A stretch of DNA of 64,000 nt, from NCBI RefSeq assembly GCF_011397635.1, contig NC_064770.1, positions 22,500,200 to 22,564,199 on the forward strand. Reading direction: 5' to 3'. The notes below the pieces were generated by a model. That model searched no databases, was not told the DNA's origin, and was given only the letters and a program-made list of their open reading frames with translations. This document shows, one piece after another, positions 1 to 9,999 of this stretch. A program made the position numbers and the translations under genes. The stretch is from Epinephelus fuscoguttatus (lineage: Eukaryota > Chordata > Actinopteri > Perciformes > Serranidae). The first letter of the stretch is position 1. Each line of letters opens with the position of its first letter.

Positions 1-536
1 AATGTGCTGTTTTCATTGGTTTATAATCACCTGAATATAAGAATCATTGTGTTTTAGTTACCTTAAAATGAGCCATCTAAATCAACATAAGGAGTGGGTC
101 CTCTGCCATGGTGTCCGCCATGTTGTTCTACTGTAAATCAAGCGGACAAAAGCAAACACTTGCTCCAGATATGGCCATTCACATTTTTGTGTGCGTTGCC
201 CAACGTAGTTTTACTACAGCTTGGCACGCAGGAGAAGTTTTGGTTCTGCAACCTCACCACTAGGAGCCATTAAATCCTACAGACTGGACCTTTAACATCT
301 GGATAACACTTTGTAATCTTTGCAGAGTGGCCTCTATGGCCGTGAGTGGAAATTACAACATAATGACACATTAAAATTGAATTGATTTTCCAACATTTTC
401 TGAGGTGGGTTGCTTTAATGTCTACTTTCTTGAGTGAAAAAGTACATTCTGGATCTTGGAAACTGTACTTTGACAAGAGGAAAATCTCAACTTGAGGTCC
501 GCTTACTTGCTTTTTGTGAATATTTCAACCACATTT

Positions 537-590
537 TCAGAATCAGAATCAGAGATACTTTATTGATCCCTGAGGGGAAATTGTTGAAGC
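537..590 (+). repeat. Tail of a dispersed teleost repeat
   Basis: The stretch starts with a duplicated AATCAGAATC unit and runs into a TACTTTATTGATCCC / GAGGGGAAATTG motif. From memory this motif is very common in spiny-rayed fish genomes as the tail of an interspersed element, probably non-LTR derived. The body beyond about 740 is not recognisable, so this is an old or truncated copy. The family name is not assigned. Confidence 0.5.
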
Positions 591-892
591 AGTCTGTCTG
601 GATGGAGTTTGCTCAAACCAGGTTTTTGTTGCTCCTCCAGAAAGAAATGTCATTAAATGCGAAAAGACAGTAAAAGCAGAGAAAGTAAAAAAAGACTCAG
701 TATCGTCAGTAACACAGAAATAGCTCAAGTTTACTAACATTAGTCAGCATGAGCTACTGGTCATACAAATGGATGTCTAAAGAGAAATCAATACAGTATT
801 AAAGGTGAGCACCTGTTTATTCCTATGAAAGTTCCTCATCGGTGCATGAAGCCAAAAAAGCTCAGTCTCAGCTCAGTCTCAGTCTGAAATTA

Positions 893-1170
893 ACAGGATC
901 TTCCACATACTAGGGCCCATAGTGCAAGCACACTTGGGTAGCCAAAGGCGGCTGAGCAGCTAACTTCCACCGGCCAAGCGGCTAACTTCCGATTTAGCCC
1001 TCCACTAACTTCTAGAATTCTAGACTTTCAAAATGTTGCTGGACCAAACGGATAAATTAACAAGTCATTTTGCAGGGTCCCAATGGCATCACATAATGGA
1101 CCCTGAAGTTGTAATTCCACATTTGGCCACTATGTTAAATTGGTTTCAAAGCCCTGCACTGTTCCTGGGG
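893..1170. repeat. Possible degraded repeat with internal duplicated units
   Basis: A CTAACTTC-type unit occurs three times between about 958 and 1012 (twice as CTAACTTCC), followed by a stretch reading like a dispersed element. No terminal repeats or target duplication were found. It could equally be unique sequence with chance duplication. Confidence 0.25.
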
Positions 1171-4100
1171 GCTTAGTCATGCCAGACCAAGTAAGGCTAT
1201 AGAAGCAAAAGTGCAACTTGGGCGAGGGTGTGTTTTATTGCTTCTGAGTTAAACTTTTCACAGGTAGACTGTGTTATTTGTCCTTCTAAAAGTAGCATAG
1301 TCTCAGTTTTTACTTGTATCATTGCAAATAACAGTGACAGCACAAGACGTGTTATTTTACTCCATTCTTTTAACCTGTCACCTGTTCTTTGTTGAATGGA
1401 CCCCTGTTGAGGATGCGAACCCATGATTAGCCTCTGCAAAGACCCAGGTGATGTCATAACATTTTGTCAGCACTCTGAGAATGAGCCATTGTCATTAGGA
1501 CATAATTACAGGTCAGGCTCTACTATTGGAAATGCAGGAGAGTGACCTGCAGAGATCACACTCGGCTTTAACAGCATTTCATTGTCATTTGAACCGACTC
1601 AGAGGTCACTTCACCCCAAGGCACGGAGGGAAACTTGTAGTCACTCAGCAGAGTTCAATATTGGATGTGCTTCTCAGGTGTGTTGTCAGAAAGATTCGAT
1701 GGTGAATGTGGGGATTTTATGCAAGCAGCTTCTCTAGGAATTAACAAGACACAGATTCCATTAGAAGAATTTTGTATATTTTCAGTGAAGCTATTTTTTG
1801 TTGCTGTTTTATTGTGGTTTTAACATAAAACTATGGCTCGGTGTTGGCTCCGATCCAACGCCCATGATGTTTATCAAGAACTATTGGTTCTCCCTCTCTC
1901 TCCGAGACCATCATGCATTTCCTTCCCTGCAGATACACTATCAATGAGTGCCCAAGGTATTTCAGTTTACTAAAAGCCAGGAGGAGATAAGGCTGAGATT
2001 ACAGTGGCACTATCTGCAGAGGAGGCCAGAGAAAGGAGAAGATATACAAGAAAGCGTGCGGCAGCAATTACCACACACTGCTGGTCACACAGGGGTGAAG
2101 GCCAGAATACATTTGTTTCCCAGTTGGACTTCTTTAGTGGCATAGCTGAGCTATCTCATGTGTTATCTGACCTGATGATGGAGGTGGCAAATGCTGTGTC
2201 AATTAATAATTGCACGGTTATCACTGTTAATGCAGCTTATGCATGAAGAGTATAATTTGAAATTAATGCTTTACTGCTATTGTATTGTGTTTTCCAGAAT
2301 CTAGAAGAGAGCTGTGGTCTTCGAGTGTCTGCATGCTTTCACCCCTTAGTCACACTGGTGAAGCCACTGGGAGCTGTTGTGGTTCTGCGTGGGATATCAG
2401 GGAGGTGTGAGAGAGTCAGAGCAGGGAATATAAGCCCATCCTTCTGAAGGTGTCAAGGCCTTGATAAGTCCTGTTTAAACTTTACCCTTTGCAAAATGCC
2501 ATGTGTCAACAGTTCCCCGTGGCCAAAGTGCTCTGATCTGGTTAGGCAAACACCTGGGGCAGCCCCTCCATCCATTCAAGACTCTAGCTGACGATGGGCG
2601 AGGGTACGAGGGTCCTACGACCAAACTGGCCCAAACTTTTTCAAGAATTAACAAACAGACAGGTAAATTGACGAGGAGCCGCCAGTGGGAGCAGCCGGAA
2701 GGAAAGTTCAGATGGTTCGCCGATTGCATTTTCTCACTTCTACCTCTTGCAGTCTTCTGCCATGTCTAGGGCAGTTGGCACTAGTCGCGGAAAGTCTCAG
2801 ACAGGTGTTATGTCGGTTGTGAGTGGTTGAAGCCACCTCTGCCTCCGCTGCCTCTGCCACACTATTTGTCACTCAGTGACGTCTTCTAATTCTTCATGGC
2901 TCTCGTGGAAGATAATTTAAACGCAGCAAAGGTGTCAATGCATTTCTTGCTATTGCAACATGTCTAATGGATCTCAGCATTTTACATCCTGATTCCTCTT
3001 TTAGGTCAGTTGTTTGACAAGCAGTCTTAAAAGGCAACAACGCAAAAATTTCATAAACTTACTGTGCTATCACCCACACATACACAACACTAAAAGTTTT
3101 TTAAAAAGAGAAGCGGTCTGCCCAAACATTTGCAGTGGAATCTGAGAGAGCTAGGAGAGGTGGAAGACATGATTTGGCAGTTTACCCCCACTGTTTGCCT
3201 CAAAATTTTGACGCCATGGCTCGAAGTCAAGCTGAGAAGTTTCCCAAGACCTGCTCGGCCTGCAGGCGGGTATTCCATGTTAAGCTGTGAGCCTGGCCCC
3301 CGAGGATCTGTGTGCCCCCCCCGCTCCCAAGCGTAAGTCAGTCTGCAGGGCACCTCAAACCCTCTGCAGTCAGCACTGCGGGGGCGCGAACATGCCCGAC
3401 CACACCTCTGATGCCTCTGTGTTATAGCCATCACTGGGTTTCCTCCTCTGCATGCTGAGACCCGTCACCTCTACAGCTCAGCAAACTCATCTGGCAACAA
3501 CACAGCTTAAAAACTGAAAATGACATAAAACATTTACCTCTAATGAGACACAGTATGTTGTCTTGTACTAACAAAACGTAAGAGTATCATTTGCTGCTTG
3601 ACATGAGCTGCAGCCCTCAGAGGCATCTCAGAAGTTACTCTTCATTGAGGGAAATGGATCAAGGATTTCAGCCCAAGTACAGAGAATCAGGTTACTTTGA
3701 ACTGATACAAAATCAGCACAATTATACCCATTAGCTACCCATGAAACAAAAACAACTTTAGTTTTTCCAATCCCCTCTGTTTCTCACCCACATGAACTTT
3801 GGAAGAACAACATTTCTAAATTGTATGTCATCTAGTTGTGTGCAGGGAAGCTGACACGCCACAGCCTTGATTCAACCAATAAGACACAGAGCAGAAATAG
3901 AAGGTATATCTGATATGTGACGTAATAGGCTGTTTTTAATGAAAATGTCAGGGTCAAGATAGACTGAAAGACTCTAACAGGAACCTTGAACCTTTATGGA
4001 GATAGATGATATTCATAGGAAACGTTTATTTTTAGCAGTGAAAGGCACCGAGTACTGACAGACAATTACTGAACAAATATATTCTGCAATGGTATGATAA

Positions 4101-4579
4101 AGGTATGATAAAATGTGAATTTATATTAAAAAATGAAAATATTGTGCATATCCTTTTACACAGTCCTTATGTAAGTTGTCTTACAGTTATAAAATCCTAG
4201 ACTGCATCTCATCAGCACCTCTTATACATATTATGTGTATAGAAAAGTCCTTATAGATTTAATAAGGGAATGGATTTGATCAGATTTTACTTTCAGCAGT
4301 CTACTTTATGAAAACAAATATTTTCCATTTCTAAGCAACTTTAAATGTGTCTCTGTCATCTTAAATGACCAAGCTACTCATTTACACATCTTAACTAACA
4401 GAATTCATTTACTAATACATTCGCTGTACTTTTTTTTAAACTGATTATTAACGAAATCAAAACGTTGTGATAAAAATAGAAAACCTTCGATCTTTTCATG
4501 TCTATCCCTCGACTCATAACTTACAGTCGGATTTGGTTTCTAAACTTGAATACATGGATTATAGTGACTGAACCCTCTC

Positions 4580-4597
4580 AACAAAGTGTCCTTTGTC
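4580..4597. promoter_or_regulatory. Inverted SOX-site pair, 4-bp spacer (candidate SoxE dimer site)
   Basis: The sequence reads AACAAAG, spacer TGTC, CTTTGTC. The two halves are exact inverted copies of the SOX core (ACAAAG / CTTTGT) in the head-to-head arrangement with 4-bp spacing that SOX9, SOX8 and SOX10 homodimers prefer in cartilage and other enhancers. It lies about 1.85 kb upstream of the sox9 start codon and about 1.5 kb upstream of the inferred transcription start, so it is a natural candidate for autoregulation. The motif is seen directly; binding is inferred. Confidence 0.5.
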
Positions 4598-4797
4598 CAC
4601 CGAAAACAAGTGTTGGAGCAAATCCAGCAAAGTAGATTTCAGTGTTGCGACACGTTTTTGTTTTGCTCCGCTCTTTCCACTGTCTTTATATTTAAACGTG
4701 TTGGCGCCTCTAAGGAAAATTCATATATGTTAAATATAATATCATATTCAAAATTGCCATGCATTTATATTTTTGTTAAGTTAGTAACATTATGATC

Positions 4798-4912
4798 ATA
4801 ATAATCCTCATTTTCATTATTATTCGAGTATTATAATCGTTATTATCATTATTATTATTATTACTACTACTTTTATTATTATTATTATGATCATTATTAT
4901 TATTATTTTCAT
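4798..4912. repeat. ATT/ATC-rich imperfect trinucleotide microsatellite
   Basis: Runs of ATT with interspersed ATC, ACT and ATG units make an imperfect trinucleotide tract of about 115 bp upstream of sox9. Likely length-polymorphic. No function is implied. Confidence 0.8.
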
Positions 4913-6024
4913 ATAGATCAATGTATTAATGATAAAAATGCAAATAAATTACAAATCAGCAGTCATAACACATTCAATCAATTAAAAGAATAATCTTCAA
5001 CCTGTTTAGAAAGAAACCCCTGTTTATCTCAAGACATGGGTAAAGTTGGAGATACATTCATGTGCCTTGTTGATTCTTTTCAAGACGACGTAATGTTTTG
5101 TTTTGCAATCTGCTCCAACAATAACTCGTCTGCCGGAAAAAGGAAAGGCACAAAACATAAATGTTGAGCGGGAACTTAATATTTGAAATATGATTTTGTA
5201 ACACCCTCTTAGTTTGCTCCGCTCACTGCAGCCCCTGCTCGGTTGCAAGACTCCCTCTCAAGTTTCTGGACTGCTGTCTCCCCCTATTGGCCCCTGAGCT
5301 CCTCTGTGCAGAACTCAGCAGCCAGACTGAACTGTCTGTGTGCAACAAACACTTTGGACGCGACTGCCCGCTTGTTGTCACAGACGCGTAAATATGAATG
5401 TTAATTCCAATGAAATCAGATTTATAAAAGATCAGATTAAAAAATGTAATTTTGTCCAAATGAGAACTGCTTTTATTTCTGAATAAACCAACTTGTGTAT
5501 CCCTTAAGTAGATCTCATATAAACAGCTGACTACTTTCAAATATAAAAATATGACCTTTATTGGGAAAACAAGGGATTGTCAGTCCGGGGAAAGATGTGT
5601 AAAGATGCAAATAAGTCTGCAATTTCTGTAAAATGAAACTAAAAGAAAGAAAGTCTATAAACGCATAATAGAGATCAAGCCTATATGAACTAAATTAAAA
5701 TGTATTTATGCTTGTAAAAGTCTCATCCAGTTGTCGATACTGATTTTGTGTATAATCAAAGAAAATTCGTGGTATGGTATATTATCATATATTTAATCTC
5801 CATATCACTATAATATTAAAATGCTTCATATAACATTTGTGGTTAAAATTTGTAATCACAGCCCCCCTTTTTATTTTTCTCTCAGCTGGTGCAATATAAA
5901 CTTTTAGATGTTAACTTTTAAACTTTAAGTTATAAATGAAACCAAAGATAATGAAGGGGAAAAACACCTTTTTCCTACTGGAACTTGGTTTTCGCTGTTG
6001 TTGACTGCAGAGTTCTGAGCAGAG
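4913..6024. other. Proximal upstream region of sox9
   Basis: AT-rich sequence with no coding potential that I can support. It contains a reverse CCAAT (ATTGG) near 5286, a short TATA-like AATATAAAC near 5893, and several AT-rich stretches that could bind homeodomain or SOX factors. These short motifs are not significant alone. The block lies between the SOX-pair at 4580 and the inferred core promoter. Confidence 0.4.
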
Positions 6025-6069
6025 TCATATTACGTCTCCGCCTACAAAAAGTTTCCCCCAATCATTTCC
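6025..6069 (+). promoter_or_regulatory. Candidate sox9 core promoter
   Basis: A CRE-like TTACGTCT at about 6030-6037 is followed by a TATA-like CTACAAAAAG at 6042-6051 and a CCAATCA at about 6059. A start some 25-30 bp after the TATA-like box would fall near 6070 and give a 5' UTR of about 365 nt, similar in size to that of mammalian SOX9. CREB sites in the SOX9 promoter are established in mammals. The exact start site is inferred; an alternative TATA-like sequence lies near 5893. Confidence 0.35.
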
Positions 6070-6433
6070 TTGCCGTCAAACATAAATCCAGCCATCGCCG
6101 CCTGTGCTCCTAGACTCTTCAGCAATCCTCCAAGAGCAGATCTCTCAGTCACATTTCTCTTTAAAGTCCCTCTTGCAAGGTTGAGCATTAGAAGGTTGAG
6201 CTGCAGTTTGCCTTCTCACCTGCCAAACTGTAAAAAGTCGAATGCGCGTAACGACTTTTATTTTTGACTTTTTTTATTTACTTCAAGGGATTCAACTTTG
6301 CCAGTCACGCTGTGCGCACTCACAGGCTGTCACTGCAGTCTTTGGGCACAGCACTTGGATTTAGACAGAAGGATTTCTCCCATCTTTTGGTGTTTGTTTT
6401 TCACTGCGAGAAGCTGTTCGTTAATTTTTTCGC
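6070..6433 (+). other. sox9 5' untranslated region (start inferred)
   Basis: This lies between the inferred start and the ATG at 6434, with no splice acceptor obvious just before the ATG. It holds one upstream ATG (6242) opening a 40-codon frame that stops at 6364, 69 nt before the sox9 start. No other ATG occurs in this interval. The sox9 ATG context (CGC before it, A after) is not a strong Kozak match. Confidence 0.45.
6242..6364 (+). CDS. Upstream open reading frame in the sox9 leader
   Basis: ATG at 6242-6244 opens 40 sense codons closed by TAG at 6362-6364, entirely within the inferred leader and in a different frame from sox9. The start context is weak (C at -3, C at +4), so leaky scanning is expected. 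The peptide has no recognisable domain. If used, it would lower sox9 translation rather than make a functional protein. It depends on the transcript starting upstream of 6242. Confidence 0.3.
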   Translation: MRVTTFIFDFFYLLQGIQLCQSRCAHSQAVTAVFGHSTWI

Positions 6434-6861
6434 ATGAATCTCCTCGACCCTTACCTGAAGATGACAGAAGAACAGGAGAAGTGTCACTCTGACGCTCCGA
6501 GTCCCAGCATGTCTGAGGACTCCGCAGGCTCGCCGTGCCCGTCCGGGTCCGGTTCGGACACTGAGAACACCCGGCCGTCCGACAACCACCTTCTCCTGGG
6601 TCAAGACTACAAGAAGGAGGGCGAAGAAGAGAAGTTCCCCGTGTGTATCAGAGATGCCGTGTCCCAGGTGTTGAAGGGTTATGACTGGACGCTGGTGCCC
6701 ATGCCGGTGCGCGTTAACGGCTCCAGTAAAAGCAAACCTCACGTCAAAAGACCCATGAACGCATTCATGGTGTGGGCTCAAGCTGCACGACGGAAGCTGG
6801 CCGATCAATACCCGCATCTGCACAACGCGGAACTCAGCAAAACCCTGGGCAAACTCTGGAG
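6434..6861 (+). CDS. sox9 coding exon 1
   Basis: Encodes residues 1-142 plus two bases of codon 143 (Arg): the N-terminus, the dimerisation domain and the first half of the HMG box. The donor is AG/GTAGGT at 6862. The intron falls inside the HMG box after the tryptophan of GKLW, the conserved position of the first intron in SoxE genes. Length 428 nt. Confidence 0.97.
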
Positions 6862-8538
6862 GTAGGTTCGCTTTGCATTCCCAGTCATTTTTTGCAGTGC
6901 GTTTTTACGCGCCGCTGTGCGCTGCGCACCATTTCTTCGATGAAATGCACCACCTGCCTGCTGTTTCACGTAGCTTCACAGGGAATTTGACTCATGCATT
7001 TTTAATTCTATCTCTAAATATTACAGATTTTTCTTTTTTTATTGTGATTTTCGACACACTACAATTTTTTTGTTGGCTTAAGAAACCTTTTACAGCTTCT
7101 TCTTGATTATGGATATGAAATCAATACATGCAGTAATCAGTAAAATGAATGTTTCTTGCAATAACTTATCAACTGTGTCACGTGCTTGTTGTTAAATGAA
7201 AGCCTTTTAATGTGAACCTCCATTTCTCTGTGATATCTTCAGATTGCTCAACGAAGTAGAGAAGCGCCCATTCGTGGAGGAAGCTGAGCGACTGAGAGTG
7301 CAGCACAAGAAAGACCACCCCGACTACAAATATCAGCCACGGCGGAGAAAATCTGTCAAGAACGGGCAAAACGACCCCGAGGACGGCGAGCAAACCCACA
7401 TCTCTCCAAATGCCATATTCAAGGCGCTGCAGCAGGCCGATTCACCAGCGTCCAGTATGGGCGAGGTGCATTCTCCAGGAGAGCACTCAGGTAAGAAAAT
7501 TTAAAAAAAAAAAAAAAATTAAAAAAATAAGATAAAGGAAAATAAAAGCAACTTTCTAGTATTTTTTGAATGTGTTTGAGACTGTAGAAATAAAAAAAAA
7601 ACAGACAGAATCATTAACAGACACCCGTTAATGATTCATCATTAATGATTAGTGGGTTTTACAAGCCATCATGCAGATACACCTGTCAGTGCTCAGGTTT
7701 CCTCCTCCTGAAAGCATTTACATTTACGCTTTATCACTTTTTACACAAGCTAACTCTGCTTTTCCTCTGACCAGGTCAGTCCCAGGGCCCACCAACACCC
7801 CCAACTACCCCCAAGACAGACCTCCCCTCCAGCAAAGCTGACCTGAAGCGTGAGGGGCGCCCCATGCAGGAGGGCACCAGTCGCCAGCTCAACATCGATT
7901 TTGGAGCTGTGGACATTAACGAGCTGAGCAGCGAGGTCATCTCCAACATCGGGAGCTTTGATGTCGACGAGTTCGATCAGTACCTGCCACCTCACAGCCA
8001 TGCTGGGGTGACCGGAGCGGCCCAGGCTGGCTACACCAGCAGCTACGGCATCAGCGGCTCCTCAGTCAGCCAGGCGGCCAATGTCGGAGCCCACGCCTGG
8101 ATGTCCAAACAGCAGCAGCAGCAGCACTCTCTGACCACCCTGGGTGGAGGAGGAGAGCCAGTCCAGCAGGGTCAACAGAGAACCACCCAGATCAAAACAG
8201 AGCAGCTGAGCCCCAGCCACTACAGCGAGCAGCAGGGCTCCCCACAGCATGCCACCTATGGGTCCTTCAACCTGCAGCACTACAGCACCTCCTCTTACCC
8301 CTCCATCACAAGAGCACAGTATGACTATTCAGACCACCAAGGTGGTGCCAACTCCTACTACAGCCACGCGGCGGGCCAAGGCTCCGGCCTGTACTCCACC
8401 TACAGCTACATGAGCCCAAGCCAGAGGCCGATGTACACCCCGATCGCTGACACCACCGGGGTGCCCTCTGTGCCCCAGACCCACAGTCCGCAGCACTGGG
8501 AGCAGCAGCCCATTTACACACAGCTCTCCAGGCCATGA
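6434..8538 (+). CDS. SoxE transcription factor Sox9, three coding exons
   Basis: The spliced frame (6434-6861, 7243-7490, 7775-8538; 1440 nt) encodes 479 residues; human SOX9 has 509. Sox9 is a nuclear HMG-box activator that drives cartilage, gonad and neural crest programmes. Visible parts in order: conserved N-terminus starting [10 protein letters not shown]; SoxE dimerisation domain at about 64-96; HMG box at about 103-172 with [12 protein letters not shown]; nuclear localisation signals at about 105-121 and 175-179; export-signal region [10 protein letters not shown] (133-142); PKA-type RRRKS with S180; K2/middle activation region around 264-298; SUMO-type motifs LKRE (249-252) and IKTE (365-368); five glutamines at 338-342; conserved C-terminal activation end [11 protein letters not shown]. 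Unlike human, residue 63 is Gly where the other PKA serine (S64) would align, and there is no PQA tract. The start is the ATG giving the invariant N-terminus. Paralogue a or b is not settled; sox9b is slightly favoured. Confidence 0.98.
6862..7242 (+). other. sox9 intron 1
   Basis: A phase-2 intron of 381 bp, GT at 6862 and AG at 7241-7242, with AT-rich content and an ATCTTCAG acceptor. It is short compared with the mammalian first intron. No other feature was seen within it. Confidence 0.93.
7243..7490 (+). CDS. sox9 coding exon 2
   Basis: Encodes the last base of Arg143 through residue 225 plus one base of Gly226. It carries the second half of the HMG box ([20 protein letters not shown]), the basic PRRRKS segment with the PKA-type serine, and the conserved [19 protein letters not shown] stretch. 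Donor CACTCAG/GTAAG at 7491. Length 248 nt. Confidence 0.97.
7491..7774 (+). other. sox9 intron 2
   Basis: A phase-1 intron of 284 bp, from GTAAG at 7491 to CCAG at 7771-7774. Just inside the donor it has a nearly unbroken A-rich run (about 7502-7550), which may vary in length between individuals. A short direct duplication of ATTAATGATT-like sequence occurs near 7610-7650. Confidence 0.93.
7775..8538 (+). CDS. sox9 coding exon 3
   Basis: Begins by completing Gly226 and continues with [15 protein letters not shown], ending with TGA at 8536-8538. It encodes the middle activation region, a five-CAG glutamine run (8110-8124), the [12 protein letters not shown] motif, and the Ser/Tyr/Gln-rich C-terminal activation domain. 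Frame is intact throughout, and third-position GC is high compared with the flanks. Confidence 0.97.
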
Positions 8539-8809
8539 GGAGGCGGCCCTCAGCACTGACTGTACAACACCCATCTCATGCATAGACTTCTTGCCCGTTG
8601 GCCTTTGTGCCTCCATGACACACACCCTTCATTGCCAACAGAAAAACATGACAAGGACTTTTTTTATAGTACTGAAAATATATCTTTGGATTGGCTCACA
8701 ACAGTGCCTTTTGTATTGGTTGGAATTGTGATTATATTTTTTTAGATATAATGTTTTAAAAAAAGTTAAGTCCTCTGTGAGGACATACTGGTTATAAATA
8801 TTTTAGTAT

Positions 8810-8816
8810 GTACTGT
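8810..8816 (+). promoter_or_regulatory. miR-101 seed match (7-mer)
   Basis: GTACTGT, complementary to positions 2-8 of miR-101. SOX9 is an established miR-101 target in mammals. A 7-mer alone is weak evidence; the second, longer match 220 bp downstream strengthens it. Confidence 0.35.
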
Positions 8817-8975
8817 GTATGTGTTCTACTCTTGTCATCATCGTCATAATCAGTGTCATCAGCATCCTCATCATCACGATTTGAAGGTTTAACACATCTT
8901 AAAGGAGCGGGTACAAACACCCTCAGTGGCCTTACTTCTCACTAATGTATTTTTTGTACAGAAGTAAGAAACATC

Positions 8976-8982
8976 TGTTTAC
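8976..8982 (+). promoter_or_regulatory. miR-30 seed match (7-mer)
   Basis: TGTTTAC, complementary to positions 2-8 of the miR-30 family. It could be chance in an AT-rich UTR; conservation would be needed to support it. Confidence 0.25.
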
Positions 8983-9035
8983 TGACACTGCCGTCTTATA
9001 ATACCTACAGCCTACTTTCTGCTTTGATTTTTTTT

Positions 9036-9043
9036 GTACTGTA
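9036..9043 (+). promoter_or_regulatory. miR-101 seed match (8-mer)
   Basis: GTACTGTA is a full 8-mer site for miR-101, within a T-rich accessible stretch. It is the second miR-101 match in this 3' UTR. Confidence 0.4.
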
Positions 9044-9748
9044 CATATTTTATTGTAATTCCCATGAGATGCAAGAATTGAGCAATGCAGGTTCAGAATA
9101 GATTTGAATTTTTGGCCATGATATGACCGTGTCATCAGTGAATTAGTCAAATATTCTACTTATTGTTCTTTGCTTTAGCTCAAATTATTGTGTTGGAAAC
9201 GCCATAGCAGGTGCCATGTAACTCTACTAGGGGCCTTACTGTGTTGCTAGATGTAACCGAGCAATGCTTGCTTTTATCTGGGTACTGCCTTGATACCATT
9301 GGTGCCTCTGGAGCCACAGTTGGGAGGCTCCGTCCACTGGCATTGCGGTGTCAAAACCACAGCGTAGTTCTGACTTCCTGCTTGAGGAGATGCAGGAAGT
9401 GACCTTTGACCTGATTCTCCTCAGCAGCCAGCAGGTCTGAGTCTGGCGTGCTTCTATCATTCCTACAGCCCCATCCTTTATCCTAACCTTTTTTTTTTCC
9501 TTAATTTATTCTTTAGCATTAATTTTATTTGAGAATAACTATTTGCAATTATCTTTTTAATTCAGCAGCGGCTAACTGAGATGAAAAGTTTTCAGTGGAC
9601 TAGTTTGCTGTCATGTGGTACAAATTTGTTTATTTATCATTTGTAAATGTTTCCGTATAAAAGTTTCTTTTATTCATGACTTAGTTATGTACAGATTACT
9701 TATAATTACACAATGAGTCTTTCTCTTTTTTTAAAAAAAGAAAAGAAA

Positions 9749-9756
9749 AACTGGAA
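9749..9756 (+). promoter_or_regulatory. miR-145 seed match (8-mer)
   Basis: AACTGGAA is a full 8-mer match for miR-145. Repression of SOX9 by miR-145 in chondrogenic cells is established in mammals, so this may be a conserved site. It lies about 240 bp before the poly(A) signal between A-rich and T-rich runs. Confidence 0.4.
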
Positions 9757-9993
9757 GTTTTCTCTTTTTTTTTCCTTTCTAACAAATGAATTAATGGATA
9801 TGGAAGCTGCGGCTGTTTTTGTAAAGAATTTGCTGGAATCAACAGGATACTTTTTGTTTTTGGAAAAAAAAAGTTGTGTTCCTCATTTTATATTCTGTAT
9901 CATTAGTTCTCATCTCGTCATCTCCTTAATGCAGTTTCCGTAGGTAAACATGGCATTGTCTTAAAAGCTTATCTTTTGTATTATATTGTTTGC

Positions 9994-9999
9994 AATAAA
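9994..9999 (+). terminator. sox9 polyadenylation signal AATAAA
   Basis: A canonical hexamer 1.46 kb after the stop codon, followed after about 20 bp by a GT-rich downstream element. It is the only canonical AATAAA noticed between the stop codon and 10.02 kb. Confidence 0.7.

Larger units (their letters stand above)
1..4560. other. Upstream intergenic DNA, no gene seen
   Basis: No reading frame here has the codon pattern, splice signals or recognisable motifs of a real gene; open stretches are all under 115 codons and overlap on both strands. The region is moderately AT-rich and mostly single-copy in appearance. The exceptions are a repeat tail at 537-590 and a possibly repetitive stretch at about 893-1170. 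Any sox9 enhancers here cannot be told from background without alignment to other fish. Confidence 0.6.

Noticed and set aside
5886..5905. AATATAAAC as the sox9 TATA box
   Set aside because: It would give a leader over 500 nt and lacks supporting elements; the box at 6042 gives a leader length closer to that of known SOX9 genes. Not fully excluded.
6401..6823. 140-codon frame antisense to sox9 exon 1
   Set aside because: Shadow of the GC-rich sox9 coding sequence.
7310..7322. GLI-like GACCACCCC
   Set aside because: It is within coding exon 2 (codons of KKDHPDY) and explained by the protein.
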